A program made the position numbers and the translations under genes. Shown here one piece after another: positions 19,299-27,904 of a DNA stretch of 46,733 nt. The stretch comes from a virus. Numbering within the stretch: the first letter of the stretch is position 1; each line of letters begins with the position of its first letter. The stretch is taken from positions 1-46,733 of IMG/VR virus record IMGVR_UViG_3300006121_000012. One strand, 5' to 3'. The notes under the pieces were generated by a model, which did not search any database, had not been told where the DNA came from, and saw nothing but the letters and a program-made list of their open reading frames with translations.

Positions 19299-21746
19299 AT
19301 GCCATTTGAATCGGAAGCCCAAAGAAAAGCTATGTATGCCGCCGCAAGCGGTCATGGCAATATTGGCATCCCTAAAGAAGTGGCAAAGAAATTTATTAAA
19401 CACTCAGAAGACGGCGATATTCCTGAAGAATCTACGCCCCTTGCAACTCCCGAATTTAAAGAAGATGATGCTGACCCTTGTTGGGAAGGTTACAAACAAT
19501 TAGGAATGAAGCAAAAAGGCGGCAAAGAAGTGCCCAATTGCGTTCCAGAGGATGATTCTGAGGCTTGGGAGACCAAGGAAGGTAAGAATAAAAAAGGCGG
19601 TTTAAATGCCAAAGGCAGGGCTTCTTACAACAAAGAGCATGGCGCACATTTAAAAGCCCCTCAACCTGAAGGCGGGTCAAGGAAAGAATCATTTTGCGCC
19701 CGAATGTCAGGCATGAAAGAAAAGCTAACTTCTGACAAAACAAAACACGACCCAAATTCCAGGATTAATTTAGCATTAAAAAAATGGAAGTGCGATGCTG
19801 ATTGGGATAGTTCCAAAGTTCAATCAGAATTAAAAGGCTTGTCAGCCAAATTAGCAGAAATTACTAAAAGTATTACAACTTTAAAAGCTGATGATTTAGC
19901 CGTTGAAAGAATTGCAACTGGTTCAAAATCTGATGCTATGCCAATTGACAAAGATGCAGGGGCATTAGGTCGTGCCGCAGGAATAATGTTTTTGACCAAT
20001 GACGGCAAAGTATTATTGATTCGCAGGGGAGATGGTGGCGATTATCCTCAAACTTGGGCAGTACCAGGCGGTCATCAAAATAAAGAAGATGCAAACTTAG
20101 AAGAAGCGGCTAGGCGTGAATGTTTTGAAGAAACAGGTATCAAGTACGAAGGCAAGTTGGAAGTATTATTTGATGACGGTCAATTTTGTACTTATATTGC
20201 CAGAAATTTTGAGCAAGTTCCAGTAACTTTGAACCATGAATCAACTGGATTTGATTGGTGTCATGTTGATAATCCCCCAATGCCTTTGCACCCAGGACAA
20301 AATATTTGTTTCAAAATTGCAAGTGCAAAAACAGAATTCGATTATGCTGAATTAATTAGGCAAGATTTATTGCCAAGCCCTCAAATGTATGCTAATGTTA
20401 TGCTATTAGCTATTCGCATTACAGGAACAGGGTTAGCTTATCGTTCAAGTATTGGTGAGCACGTTTGGCGTGATTCCAGTTTATATTTGAATGATGACTT
20501 TTTAAAGCGTTGTAATGGGTTGATTGTGATAATGGATCACCCTGAAACTGCGGTTTTGACTTCCAAGGAATTCAAGGACAGAGCAGTTGGAAGTATTATT
20601 CTGCCTTATATTAAGGGAGATGAAGTTTGGGGTATTGCGAAAATCTACGACCAAGATGCGGTAAACACCATTTTGACCGAAGAAGTTAGCACTAGCCCAT
20701 CTGTTGTTTTTGACCAAACAGCAGGTAACACGACACTAACGACTGAGAATGGAGAGCCACTCTTGATCGAAGGTGTACCATTTCTTTTAGATCATATTGC
20801 TATCGTAACTGAAGCAAGGGGTTCTAAAGGAGTATGGGACAAGGGTGGCGAACCCGCAGGAGTATTATTAACTAACCAAGAGGTATCTGAAATGACAGAC
20901 AACAAAGTAGAGCCGAAAGCAGATGCTCAAGGCGATAAACTAGATGCCATTCTTTCGGCTCTCAGCTCCATGAGTGTGAGAATTGATGAGATGGAAAAAA
21001 ATCTTCCCGCCCCTCCACTCGTTACTGCCGCTGATAAAAAGCGCAAAGACGAAGATGCGAAAATGGACGATGATGATGAGGAATCAGAATCAGAAGCCAA
21101 ACACTTCATGGAACGCAAAATGGATTCCAAAAAGCGTAAAGATGAAGATATGGAAGAAAAGCACATGGAATCAAGAAAAGCAGATAAGCATCGTAAAGAT
21201 GATGATGACGAAGATGACATGAAAAAAGCCAAGAAAGATGCCGAAGGCTCTGACATGGGCGAAGAAAAAATGCCCTCAGGTGAAATGAAGCCTGATGACG
21301 ATGATGCCAAGAAGGATGAAGAAGCTATGAAGATGGACGAAGCCGCCGCAGAATACGCAGATGCACAAGCAAAATGCGATTCAGTTTTAGCCGCTTTTGG
21401 TAAGTCAGCTTCCCGCCCACTACAAGGCGAATCATTGATGGCTTATAGGAAACGTCTTCTCAGAGGATTGCAAGCGTATTCTGATAGCTACAAGGATATT
21501 AACCTTGCAACTATAAAAGATGCAAAATTACTCGAATTAGCTGAAAAGCAAATTATGAATGATGCAATGACTGCCGCAAGAACATCTAGTCATGTTCCTG
21601 GAGATCAATTGATTGCTATTCAATCAAGAGATTCAAGCGGTCGTACAATCACTAAGTATCGTGGTTCAATGGAAGCATGGCTTGGCGATTTCAAAGTTCC
21701 TCCACAAAGAGCAACTACTTTCCATACACCTAACAACCAACGCTAA
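19299..21746 (+). CDS. Fusion: DUF6321 + Nudix hydrolase + DUF2213 protease-like + scaffold (815 aa)
   Basis: One long open frame. Residues 1-38 carry a recurrent phage motif (MPFESEAQRKAMYAAASG). Residues 57-84 hold DPCWEGYKQLGMK..VPNCVP. Residues 97-166 match DUF6321 (GGLNAKGRASYN, SFCARMSGMK). Residues 225-345 are a Nudix domain with box GGHQNKEDANLEEAARRE then CFEETGI (257-281). Residues 375-525 match DUF2213, a head-protease-like family (GLIVIMDHPE, STSPSVVF). Residues 532-815 are a charged, helical scaffold-like region. It precedes decoration and capsid genes, so it probably functions in procapsid assembly. A nested start at 20892 is likely. Confidence 0.85.
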   Translation: MPFESEAQRKAMYAAASGHGNIGIPKEVAKKFIKHSEDGDIPEESTPLATPEFKEDDADPCWEGYKQLGMKQKGGKEVPNCVPEDDSEAWETKEGKNKKGGLNAKGRASYNKEHGAHLKAPQPEGGSRKESFCARMSGMKEKLTSDKTKHDPNSRINLALKKWKCDADWDSSKVQSELKGLSAKLAEITKSITTLKADDLAVERIATGSKSDAMPIDKDAGALGRAAGIMFLTNDGKVLLIRRGDGGDYPQTWAVPGGHQNKEDANLEEAARRECFEETGIKYEGKLEVLFDDGQFCTYIARNFEQVPVTLNHESTGFDWCHVDNPPMPLHPGQNICFKIASAKTEFDYAELIRQDLLPSPQMYANVMLLAIRITGTGLAYRSSIGEHVWRDSSLYLNDDFLKRCNGLIVIMDHPETAVLTSKEFKDRAVGSIILPYIKGDEVWGIAKIYDQDAVNTILTEEVSTSPSVVFDQTAGNTTLTTENGEPLLIEGVPFLLDHIAIVTEARGSKGVWDKGGEPAGVLLTNQEVSEMTDNKVEPKADAQGDKLDAILSALSSMSVRIDEMEKNLPAPPLVTAADKKRKDEDAKMDDDDEESESEAKHFMERKMDSKKRKDEDMEEKHMESRKADKHRKDDDDEDDMKKAKKDAEGSDMGEEKMPSGEMKPDDDDAKKDEEAMKMDEAAAEYADAQAKCDSVLAAFGKSASRPLQGESLMAYRKRLLRGLQAYSDSYKDINLATIKDAKLLELAEKQIMNDAMTAARTSSHVPGDQLIAIQSRDSSGRTITKYRGSMEAWLGDFKVPPQRATTFHTPNNQR
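20892..21746 (+). CDS. Putative nested scaffold protein, internal start (284 aa)
   Basis: In frame with the 815-aa gene, an ATG at 20892 has AGAGG 8 nt upstream and begins MTDNKVEPKADAQGDKL. This is exactly where the DUF2213 part ends and the scaffold-like part begins. The product has an early amphipathic helix (ILSALSSMSVRIDEMEKN), a long run of Lys/Asp/Glu repeats, and a conserved-looking C-terminus (SDSYKDINLATIKDAKLL and GSMEAWLGDF). It resembles the lambda C/Nu3 arrangement of protease with nested scaffold. Production of the short form is not proven. Confidence 0.6.
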   Translation: MTDNKVEPKADAQGDKLDAILSALSSMSVRIDEMEKNLPAPPLVTAADKKRKDEDAKMDDDDEESESEAKHFMERKMDSKKRKDEDMEEKHMESRKADKHRKDDDDEDDMKKAKKDAEGSDMGEEKMPSGEMKPDDDDAKKDEEAMKMDEAAAEYADAQAKCDSVLAAFGKSASRPLQGESLMAYRKRLLRGLQAYSDSYKDINLATIKDAKLLELAEKQIMNDAMTAARTSSHVPGDQLIAIQSRDSSGRTITKYRGSMEAWLGDFKVPPQRATTFHTPNNQR

Positions 21747-21758
21747 GAGGACTAAATT

Positions 21759-22379
21759 ATGTCAAGTTCAATTGCTCTCAGCCCAATGCTGACCACAAAT
21801 GCGCAAGGTTTATTTAACGTAAATTCCCAGGGTTATACCCAGGGCGATGCGCTAGATGACCCCGCAGTCAAGTTTGCTTTAGCAGGTGGCGTTTATTCAG
21901 CCGCCGCAACTAGCCCAATTTGGGGTGGTATTCCAATTCAAGAATTTAGTCCTGGGGCTTCTGGTCAGCCAGGTACTAATACCCTTGGAAGCACAATTTC
22001 TGCCGCAACAGGAAGTGCCGCACCAACAGGTATCTTGGTTTACAACCAGGCTTACCAAGGAATTACAACTCCACAGTCAACTGCGCCGTTGTTTACTCCT
22101 GGTATGTCAGTTAACTACTACCGTTTTGGTTCTGGCGCAAGGATTCCTTTGGTTATTGAACCCGCTTCACTAACAATCGAAGGTCAATTGATTAGCACAA
22201 CAGTTTATTATGATTACACTAATAACTGGGTTACTGTTACTCAGCCTGGCACTCAACCTGCACTTCCAGTAAAAGTTTTGAATGTAAGTACAACTGGTAA
22301 TAAGACTGTTAGCTATTCAAGCGGAACAGGCTTTGCCAATTGGATTTATACCCAAAACGTGGCGTTGTGCCTAATCTAA
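21759..22379 (+). CDS. Probable head decoration/structural protein (206 aa)
   Basis: AGAGGACTAAATTATG gives the start. Begins MSSSIALSPMLTTNAQGL, then DDPAVKFALAGGVYSAA and SPIWGGIPI. A protein of this type regularly lies between the DUF2213 protein and the DUF2184 capsid protein in related myophages and is found in virions. Gly/Ser/Thr-rich, with no enzymatic motif. Capsid decoration is inferred from the location. Confidence 0.75.
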   Translation: MSSSIALSPMLTTNAQGLFNVNSQGYTQGDALDDPAVKFALAGGVYSAAATSPIWGGIPIQEFSPGASGQPGTNTLGSTISAATGSAAPTGILVYNQAYQGITTPQSTAPLFTPGMSVNYYRFGSGARIPLVIEPASLTIEGQLISTTVYYDYTNNWVTVTQPGTQPALPVKVLNVSTTGNKTVSYSSGTGFANWIYTQNVALCLI

Positions 22380-22394
22380 TCAAGGAGAATTAAT

Positions 22395-23420
22395 ATGTCA
22401 GGATTTGCACCGTCATTCGTCACAGTTAACCCCCACTTTATGTTGCCTGAGTTAATCATGCAATATAGCTTGGCTTCTGGCGCATTTACAACACTAGCAA
22501 CTGAAAACCCAATGCCCCGCCTTGGTGAAGCAGACTTGTACGTTTATGCTAAGAAAATCCAGTTAACTTCACAAGTTCAGTCTAATCAATCACAGTTTAA
22601 TCAATTGCCTAGCGCATCGGTTATCCCATCAATGATTAGCACCGCAACTTACCGTATGTCAACTCGTGCTCAGTACGATAACTTTGATGAAGCCGCAACT
22701 GGCGTTTGGGGCTATGCGCTTCCAGAAGCTATGCGTTTAGGCGCAAGACAAGGTATCGCACAACAAATGCGTAATGCGTTGTTATACGGTTTCAACCCTG
22801 CAAACGGCGAAGGCTTGATTAATACATCAGGCGCAACCGCAGTTAATTTGGGTTCTGATACAAACGGTAACACAGGTTATTCCACTTGGGATAGTGGTCA
22901 ACTTGCTCAGTATATGCTGAACATGATTGGCGCACTCAAGGTTCGTACCCTGCAAATCGGTCAACCTTTGCGTTTAGTATTCTTAGCACCACAAAGATTC
23001 ATCAGCCAAATTTCATATTCTGGCGTTGTTTCTTTAACCCAGTTCCAACGAATTGGCGCAGGTGTAGAGACTGCCGCAGGTTTGATTGAGACTGTTGCAA
23101 AGTGGGCAGGTGGTGATGATGTAGTTTTCGCCGCTGATGACACTTTAATTGGTCAAGGTTCTGGCGGTACAGATGCGATCATTTTGATTGCTCCTGAACT
23201 CAAGATTCCTAAAGCCAACAACAAGATCAACACCAACGTATTTGCTACATTGACACCTAATATCACCGCAACTTCTTTAATGTTGACAGATGTTAGCGCA
23301 CCAACAGAAATACCTACCCCCATCGCTGATGGCGGTATTACAACTCTGTACACAATGCGTTCAACTTCTGGTTGGGGTATTCGTCCTGAAGCATTGACAA
23401 TCCTTTCTGCCGCATATTAA
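22395..23420 (+). CDS. Major capsid protein, DUF2184 type
   Basis: A 341-aa HK97-fold coat protein family (DUF2184). The N-terminus FVTVNPHFMLPELIMQYSLA is followed by AGAAADLYVYAKKI-like LGEADLYVYAKKIQLTSQV, a mid-protein GYALPEAMRLGARQGIAQQ, and the C-terminus GGITTLYTMRSTSGWGIRPE. AAGGAGA before the ATG is the strongest ribosome-binding site in the late region, as expected for the most abundant protein. It is followed by a terminator. Confidence 0.92.
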   Translation: MSGFAPSFVTVNPHFMLPELIMQYSLASGAFTTLATENPMPRLGEADLYVYAKKIQLTSQVQSNQSQFNQLPSASVIPSMISTATYRMSTRAQYDNFDEAATGVWGYALPEAMRLGARQGIAQQMRNALLYGFNPANGEGLINTSGATAVNLGSDTNGNTGYSTWDSGQLAQYMLNMIGALKVRTLQIGQPLRLVFLAPQRFISQISYSGVVSLTQFQRIGAGVETAAGLIETVAKWAGGDDVVFAADDTLIGQGSGGTDAIILIAPELKIPKANNKINTNVFATLTPNITATSLMLTDVSAPTEIPTPIADGGITTLYTMRSTSGWGIRPEALTILSAAY

Positions 23421-23442
23421 GCGGTAAGGGATAATCAAGTGG

Positions 23443-23473
23443 AAACCCTGGCTCAAAAGGTCGGGGTTTTCTT
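23443..23473 (+). terminator. Intrinsic terminator after the major capsid gene
   Basis: AAACCCTG (23443-23450) pairs with CGGGGTTT (23462-23469), including one G-T pair, around an 11-base loop, followed by TTTTCTT. It probably trims or partially ends the capsid transcript. Confidence 0.75.
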
Positions 23474-23493
23474 ACTTTAACTTGGAGAAAATT

Positions 23494-23733
23494 ATGTCTT
23501 TATTTGGTTCACTCGAAGAAGAAATCGTTTCTTTCATGGGCGAAGTTCGTTCTTTTATGGCTTCTTTTAACAACACAACTACTGCGGTAACTGATTCTGC
23601 ACCTGCGGCAAGTGCAAGTCAGGTTACAGTTACTGCTACTGATGCCGCAAGCGCACCAACAGTAGTTACAACAACTGACGTTGCAGTTCCTGACCAATCG
23701 GTTGCAACCGTAACAACGCCAGTTAGCCAGTAA
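23494..23733 (+). CDS. Small Ala/Thr/Val-rich protein downstream of the capsid (79 aa)
   Basis: ATG at 23494 with GGAG 6 nt upstream. Begins MSLFGSLEEEIVSFMGEV, a short amphipathic helix, then a low-complexity Ala/Thr/Val/Ser region (SAPAASASQ, VTTTDVAVPDQ). Similar helix-plus-linker proteins occur beside capsid genes; a minor virion or assembly role is possible but unproven. Confidence 0.6.
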   Translation: MSLFGSLEEEIVSFMGEVRSFMASFNNTTTAVTDSAPAASASQVTVTATDAASAPTVVTTTDVAVPDQSVATVTTPVSQ

Positions 23734-23772
23734 AATCAGTTATCTTGTGTGATGCCAAGATTTTGACGTTTT

Positions 23773-23836
23773 GAGGGGGCAGGGTTATAAAAGATTTCTT
23801 TGAGTTTTCTTTTGTAGCCGCATCATCTGCCTCCTC
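23773..23836 (+). promoter_or_regulatory. Long-range leader hairpin before the 23856 gene
   Basis: GAGGGGGCAG (23773-23782) pairs over 10 positions (one G-U) with CTGCCTCCTC (23827-23836), with a 44-base T-rich loop. The ribosome-binding site of the next gene (GGAG, 23845-23848) lies just outside. The 122-base gap between genes contains nothing else I recognise; no tRNA. Confidence 0.5.
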
Positions 23837-23855
23837 ATCCCATCGGAGTTTAATG

Positions 23856-24365
23856 ATGAAACTTTATGTAGCTAACTGTTCTAAACAAGAATTTCACTTC
23901 ACCTATATGTTGCCCGAAAACCCAAGACCGTTTTCGCATCATATTCGTGCAGGTTCACAAATTGAAATCCCTGGTGCTAAAGAAGATATTGACTTTATCA
24001 TCAAGCAACATTCAATTTACGGCATGAGAAAAATTGAAGAAATTGGCAAAGGCTTTACCAATTTGGCGTATCGCATTGACAAACCTATTAGTATTAGCGC
24101 AATCGAGCAAGGATTAAGTCAATCCGAGCAAGAAATGATTGACAGGGCTTTAGAAGCGAGGAAAATAACTGCGGTAGCATCCGATAAGATTATTGCCGAT
24201 AAAGCCCAGGAGATGGGTTTAAAGATCAAATCGGGGCTAGAAGTAGAGATTACCGAAGAAAAGAAAAACTTGGCGGATACTGATGCCAAATTCGAGCAAA
24301 CAATTGAGGTCGTCAAAGAGAATACTACGCCAATCAAGGGTAGAGGAAGACCCCGCAAATCTTGA
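23856..24365 (+). CDS. Conserved head-region protein (169 aa)
   Basis: The second of two consecutive ATGs is preferred (GGAG at 7 nt). Begins MKLYVANCSKQEFHFTYML, with LPENPRPFSHHIRAGSQIEI, a pattern known from structural-region proteins of related phages. The middle is helical, and the C-terminus GRGRPRKS resembles a DNA-binding hook. Likely a minor virion or assembly protein. Confidence 0.7.
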   Translation: MKLYVANCSKQEFHFTYMLPENPRPFSHHIRAGSQIEIPGAKEDIDFIIKQHSIYGMRKIEEIGKGFTNLAYRIDKPISISAIEQGLSQSEQEMIDRALEARKITAVASDKIIADKAQEMGLKIKSGLEVEITEEKKNLADTDAKFEQTIEVVKENTTPIKGRGRPRKS

Positions 24366-24377
24366 TAAAATAAAATT

Positions 24378-24836
24378 ATGAGTGACCCCATTACAAACCC
24401 GCCATCCCTTACAGGTTTCGTTGCTTGGTCGCAAGCAGTAATGGGGCTTACTTCAGCCGTAATTAGCCCAACAGACCCAGGTTATGCGTATGCGTACCAA
24501 ATTGCCTTGGATATTGTTCCTCAAGATTTTTTAGTTCAAGTTCCAGATATTTATACGTTAACGGTTTACAACTGGGCGGGTTCACAACTTCTTCAGTTCC
24601 AACAGGATTACGCAGGTCAAAACTTTTTTGCGAACGCAAGACAAGGCTACGGAATCAATAATTTCACCGCAGGAGTGATTAGTTCAGCTTCTGACGTATC
24701 AACAAGCGAATCCATAACTATCGGCAAGGGATTGCAAAACCTGCAACTGATGGATTTACAAAGAATTAAAGACCCATACGGTAGGACTGCATTAGGATTT
24801 ATGCAATCCATCGGAACATTGTGGGGCTTAACTTGA
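24378..24836 (+). CDS. Head-tail connector/adaptor-like protein (152 aa)
   Basis: Begins MSDPITNPPSLTGFVAWSQA, then GYAYAYQIALDIVPQDF and TVYNWAGSQLLQF, followed by RIKDPYGRTALGFMQSIGTL. Length, helical content and location between capsid and tail genes fit a head-completion or adaptor protein. Assignment rests on gene order. Confidence 0.65.
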   Translation: MSDPITNPPSLTGFVAWSQAVMGLTSAVISPTDPGYAYAYQIALDIVPQDFLVQVPDIYTLTVYNWAGSQLLQFQQDYAGQNFFANARQGYGINNFTAGVISSASDVSTSESITIGKGLQNLQLMDLQRIKDPYGRTALGFMQSIGTLWGLT

Positions 24837-25246
24837 AACTGAACATCGGCGTTTTAGAAGTTCCAGAATTGGATTCGGACAAAACAAGCTACGATGTTGC
24901 CGTAATTCTTGAAGAAAAATACGGTTTGTTTTCGGTTTATGCCGATCAATATGCCGAAGTAATGGCTCAACACATTAGCGAAGATGTGGCGGGTTCGATG
25001 GAAACTTTTTTAATGACAGGTCGATTTCCTGCTGAACCGTTGCCGCAAGCCGCTGATGCAATTGGAAAAGATTTTCAGAAGTTTATTTACACCAGGGAAG
25101 TCGAATCGGTTGGAATACCAGGCGTACCAACTCAAGCGGCTTTGATGGGCGTAAACAAGCGATTAAAGACAAAAAAGGGTGCAAGAAGACCGTCTTTCAT
25201 AGATTCAGGAATCTTGGAATCCTCATTAAAAGCGTGGTTTGAATAA
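24833..25246 (+). CDS. Neck/tail-completion-like protein (137 aa)
   Basis: Start most likely TTG at 24833, overlapping the previous stop, with GGGG at 6-7 nt; a GTG at 24821 is the alternative. Reads KLNIGVLEVPELDSDKTSYD, then VAVILEEKYGLFSVYADQYAE, and a basic end ending GARRPSFIDSGILESSLKAWF. This last motif (fiDtG.l..s..a.v) is usual in phage neck/tail-completion proteins. Confidence 0.7.
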   Translation: MKLNIGVLEVPELDSDKTSYDVAVILEEKYGLFSVYADQYAEVMAQHISEDVAGSMETFLMTGRFPAEPLPQAADAIGKDFQKFIYTREVESVGIPGVPTQAALMGVNKRLKTKKGARRPSFIDSGILESSLKAWFE

Positions 25247-26235
25247 TGGCAACAGTAGCTGAAACAATTACCGCAAAGACCCAATTGGGTTCTGGTTTGC
25301 AAGATGGGGTTAATACTTTATCGGGCAATGAAACGGTTACTTTTACACTTTATGTAAAACTAATACTTCCATTGGACGGTTACGTTTTTTGGGTCAATGC
25401 AAGTCTTTTGAACGATTCAGCAATTTATAACGCCCTGACTTATGGGTTCGCTGAGTTTGACAATAAGGGTTCTACCCTACCCGCCAGGCAGTTAAACGTG
25501 AAAGGTTCATTTCACTTTAATACTGATATGCACCAAAGGGATGATAGATTTACGGCTTATAACCATATTCTGTTTACTTCCATGCAGATTATTCAGGACT
25601 TTAACCTGACAAGCCCAAATCTGATTTATGTGGCTACTTACGAAGGCGTTCAGTTTGCCTTTAGTCGCAAAGACAACTATTACAAACAAGCCGATTTGTA
25701 CCATTACAGGGGTGATGCGCTTTACTCCATCATGGATACGCAGTTAATCAATTCAATGACTGGATTTGATACGACAAGCGTTATTGTTAGTAATAGTTTG
25801 CCAATTTGGTTAACCTTGAATCAATTTTTCCCAATGTATCCAAGCTATTTGGTGGGGCAAAACTTAGCACCCCCTTATGCTTCTATTGATATTGACCCAA
25901 GACAAACAACGGCAATTCAGCAATTTCCTTTGATTAATTCTGAATCCAATCCAAGTCAATTGGTTCACGATACGGTAAAAATTACTATTTATGGTTTGCG
26001 CAATCACGATGCTTTGAATTTCGCAAATTATGTGTTCCAATATAGTCAAAATACTGATAATATCGGTATTATGAATATGCCAGTTATTCAGGATGAAAAA
26101 GAAACTCAACCTGAATTTGGCATTATTGCGATGAAAAAATCAATCACTTTTGAAGTGAGTTATTACCAATCAACTGTTAATAATATTGCTCAAAAAGCCA
26201 TTGAAAGTGCATTTATGTCAGTTACGGTTAATTAA
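25246..26235 (+). CDS. Tail/neck structural protein (329 aa)
   Basis: TAATG overlap with the previous gene. Beta-rich protein with VTFTLYVKLILPLDGYVFWVN near residues 32-52, a central HYRGDALYSIMDTQL, and repeated hydrophobic strands to the end. Such proteins lie just before the sheath in myophages related to Bcep781, and are found in virions. Exact role unknown. Confidence 0.65.
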   Translation: MATVAETITAKTQLGSGLQDGVNTLSGNETVTFTLYVKLILPLDGYVFWVNASLLNDSAIYNALTYGFAEFDNKGSTLPARQLNVKGSFHFNTDMHQRDDRFTAYNHILFTSMQIIQDFNLTSPNLIYVATYEGVQFAFSRKDNYYKQADLYHYRGDALYSIMDTQLINSMTGFDTTSVIVSNSLPIWLTLNQFFPMYPSYLVGQNLAPPYASIDIDPRQTTAIQQFPLINSESNPSQLVHDTVKITIYGLRNHDALNFANYVFQYSQNTDNIGIMNMPVIQDEKETQPEFGIIAMKKSITFEVSYYQSTVNNIAQKAIESAFMSVTVN

Positions 26236-26252
26236 TTTAAAGGAGAATCAAA

Positions 26253-26582
26253 ATGGCAGTAGGACAAGGACAACCATCAGTAATTAATGGTGCAACAATC
26301 ACAGGCAGAGGAATTAAAAACGTCCTCAACATTTCAACAAACACATTGGTAAAAGGCTCACAAGGTCGCATCGCTAACGTAAACGTAACTACCGCAGGTT
26401 CTGGCGCAGGTGCAGTTTATGATGCCGCTTCTGTTGCAAGTATTACTACTGCAACTGCCGCTTCTAAATTGGTTGCAGTCATTCCAAACACAATTGGCGC
26501 ATACTCAATTGATTTCCCATGCCTTACAGGTATCGTAGTTGAGCCTGGAACTGGTCAAGTTGTTTCTGTAAGCTACAACTAA
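26253..26582 (+). CDS. Small virion protein, decoration-like (109 aa)
   Basis: Behind AAAGGAGAATCAAAATG. Its middle RIANVNVTTAGSGAGAVYDA and the end TGIVVEPGTGQVVSVSY match a small all-beta phage protein that often lies just upstream of the sheath gene. A virion surface or decoration role is inferred from the fold type and place. Confidence 0.65.
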   Translation: MAVGQGQPSVINGATITGRGIKNVLNISTNTLVKGSQGRIANVNVTTAGSGAGAVYDAASVASITTATAASKLVAVIPNTIGAYSIDFPCLTGIVVEPGTGQVVSVSYN

Positions 26583-26595
26583 TTAAGGAGGCATT

Positions 26596-27894
26596 ATGCC
26601 TAATATTGTTAATGTTTCGGTCACTCAGCAGGTTGCGAGTGCGCCATCAACTTTGCAAAGAACAGGTGCAATTGTTAGCCAAGGCGGTACAACCTTGGCT
26701 TCAGGTACTACTCAATTATTGACTTCAGTTAGCGGTTTAAATAGCATTTTAAGTGGTGCTATTACTCTTTCCGCTATGACTTGGAGTGCAAACGTAGTAT
26801 CAGCAACAACTGCAACTCCTCATGGTATTCCAAACGGTCAAATAGTATCTGCAATAATTACTGGCGTAACTCCATCGGGTTACAACGGCACTTATCAAAT
26901 TACTTCAACTGGTGCTAATACATTTACTTATGCTTTAAGCGTTAACCCTGGTAGCTCAACTGTTCAGGGTGCGGTTACTTTGTCCGATGTTTCAGAATTG
27001 GTTGCACAAGTTACAACTTATTTTGCACAAGGCACAGGAAATGCGGTTTATGTACTAGAACTTGGAACTGGTTCACCTGCGGCGGGTGTAACGGCTTTAG
27101 AAGCCTACATTGCTAACCCAACGGTTAAGTTTTATAGTTACTTGTTACCTTTGCAGTGGGATGTAGAAACAACTGCGCCAACAATGGCTAGGTTGTATGT
27201 CAGCACGACTTCTGAGTTATATTTCTATGTAACCACAACAACTGCTACTTACACCAATTGGACAGGTATCAAATCAGTATTTGCAACACTTCAAACCCCA
27301 ACTGCTCCAGTTACAGAATTTGATGCGGCGGCGATGTTTGCCATTACTTTGGGATACAACCCAGGTAGTTCCAACCTGGCTTCACCGCTTGAGTACACAT
27401 TCTTATATGGCGTAACTCCTTATTCAACTCTAACAAATGCGCAACAAACTTCTTTGAGTGCGGTAGGTGTAAACTGGGTTGGAACAGGCGCACAAGGTCA
27501 AATTAGCAATACTTTGATTCAAACTGGTAGTTTCATGGATTTAAACCCATTTAACTATTGGTATTGCGTTGATTGGTTATCAATAAATGTCTCAATAGCA
27601 CTTGCGGCGGCAATTATCAACGGTAGCAATACACCAACAAATCCTTTGTATTACAACCAAGCAGGTATAAATACCCTGCAAAAAGTTGCACAAGCTACGG
27701 TTAATAGTGGTATTTCTTTTGGTTTAATACTTTCACCCGCAACGGTCAATGCAGTATCATTCCAAACGTATATTACTCAAAACCCAAGCAATTATGCGGC
27801 AGGTATTTATAACGGTCTAAGTTGCACATTTGTGCCACTCAGAGGATTTACATCTATTACCATTTACTTGACTGCAAGTAATATTCCAGTTTAA
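26596..27894 (+). CDS. Tail sheath protein
   Basis: A 432-aa contractile sheath subunit, shown by order (sheath, tube, chaperones, tape measure) and by typical features: an N-terminal MPNIVNVSVTQQVASAPSTL, a hexamer-building C-terminus (FVPLRGFTSITIYLTASN), and DWLSINVSIALAAAI in the core. Residues about 58-126 are an inserted beta module (VTPSGYNGTYQITSTGANTF) also present in the proteins at 33600 and 35222. It drives tail contraction. Confidence 0.85.
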   Translation: MPNIVNVSVTQQVASAPSTLQRTGAIVSQGGTTLASGTTQLLTSVSGLNSILSGAITLSAMTWSANVVSATTATPHGIPNGQIVSAIITGVTPSGYNGTYQITSTGANTFTYALSVNPGSSTVQGAVTLSDVSELVAQVTTYFAQGTGNAVYVLELGTGSPAAGVTALEAYIANPTVKFYSYLLPLQWDVETTAPTMARLYVSTTSELYFYVTTTTATYTNWTGIKSVFATLQTPTAPVTEFDAAAMFAITLGYNPGSSNLASPLEYTFLYGVTPYSTLTNAQQTSLSAVGVNWVGTGAQGQISNTLIQTGSFMDLNPFNYWYCVDWLSINVSIALAAAIINGSNTPTNPLYYNQAGINTLQKVAQATVNSGISFGLILSPATVNAVSFQTYITQNPSNYAAGIYNGLSCTFVPLRGFTSITIYLTASNIPV

Positions 27895-27904
27895 GGAGCA
27901 ATAA

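Noticed and set aside
20927-21310. Minus-strand Ser-rich frame of 127 aa opposite the scaffold region
   Set aside because: It is the mirror of the Lys/Asp/Glu-rich scaffold codons and has no start signals.
23734-23852. Possible tRNA in the gap after the capsid genes
   Set aside because: No T-loop GGTTCRA word, acceptor stem or CCA end could be found; only a long hairpin is present.
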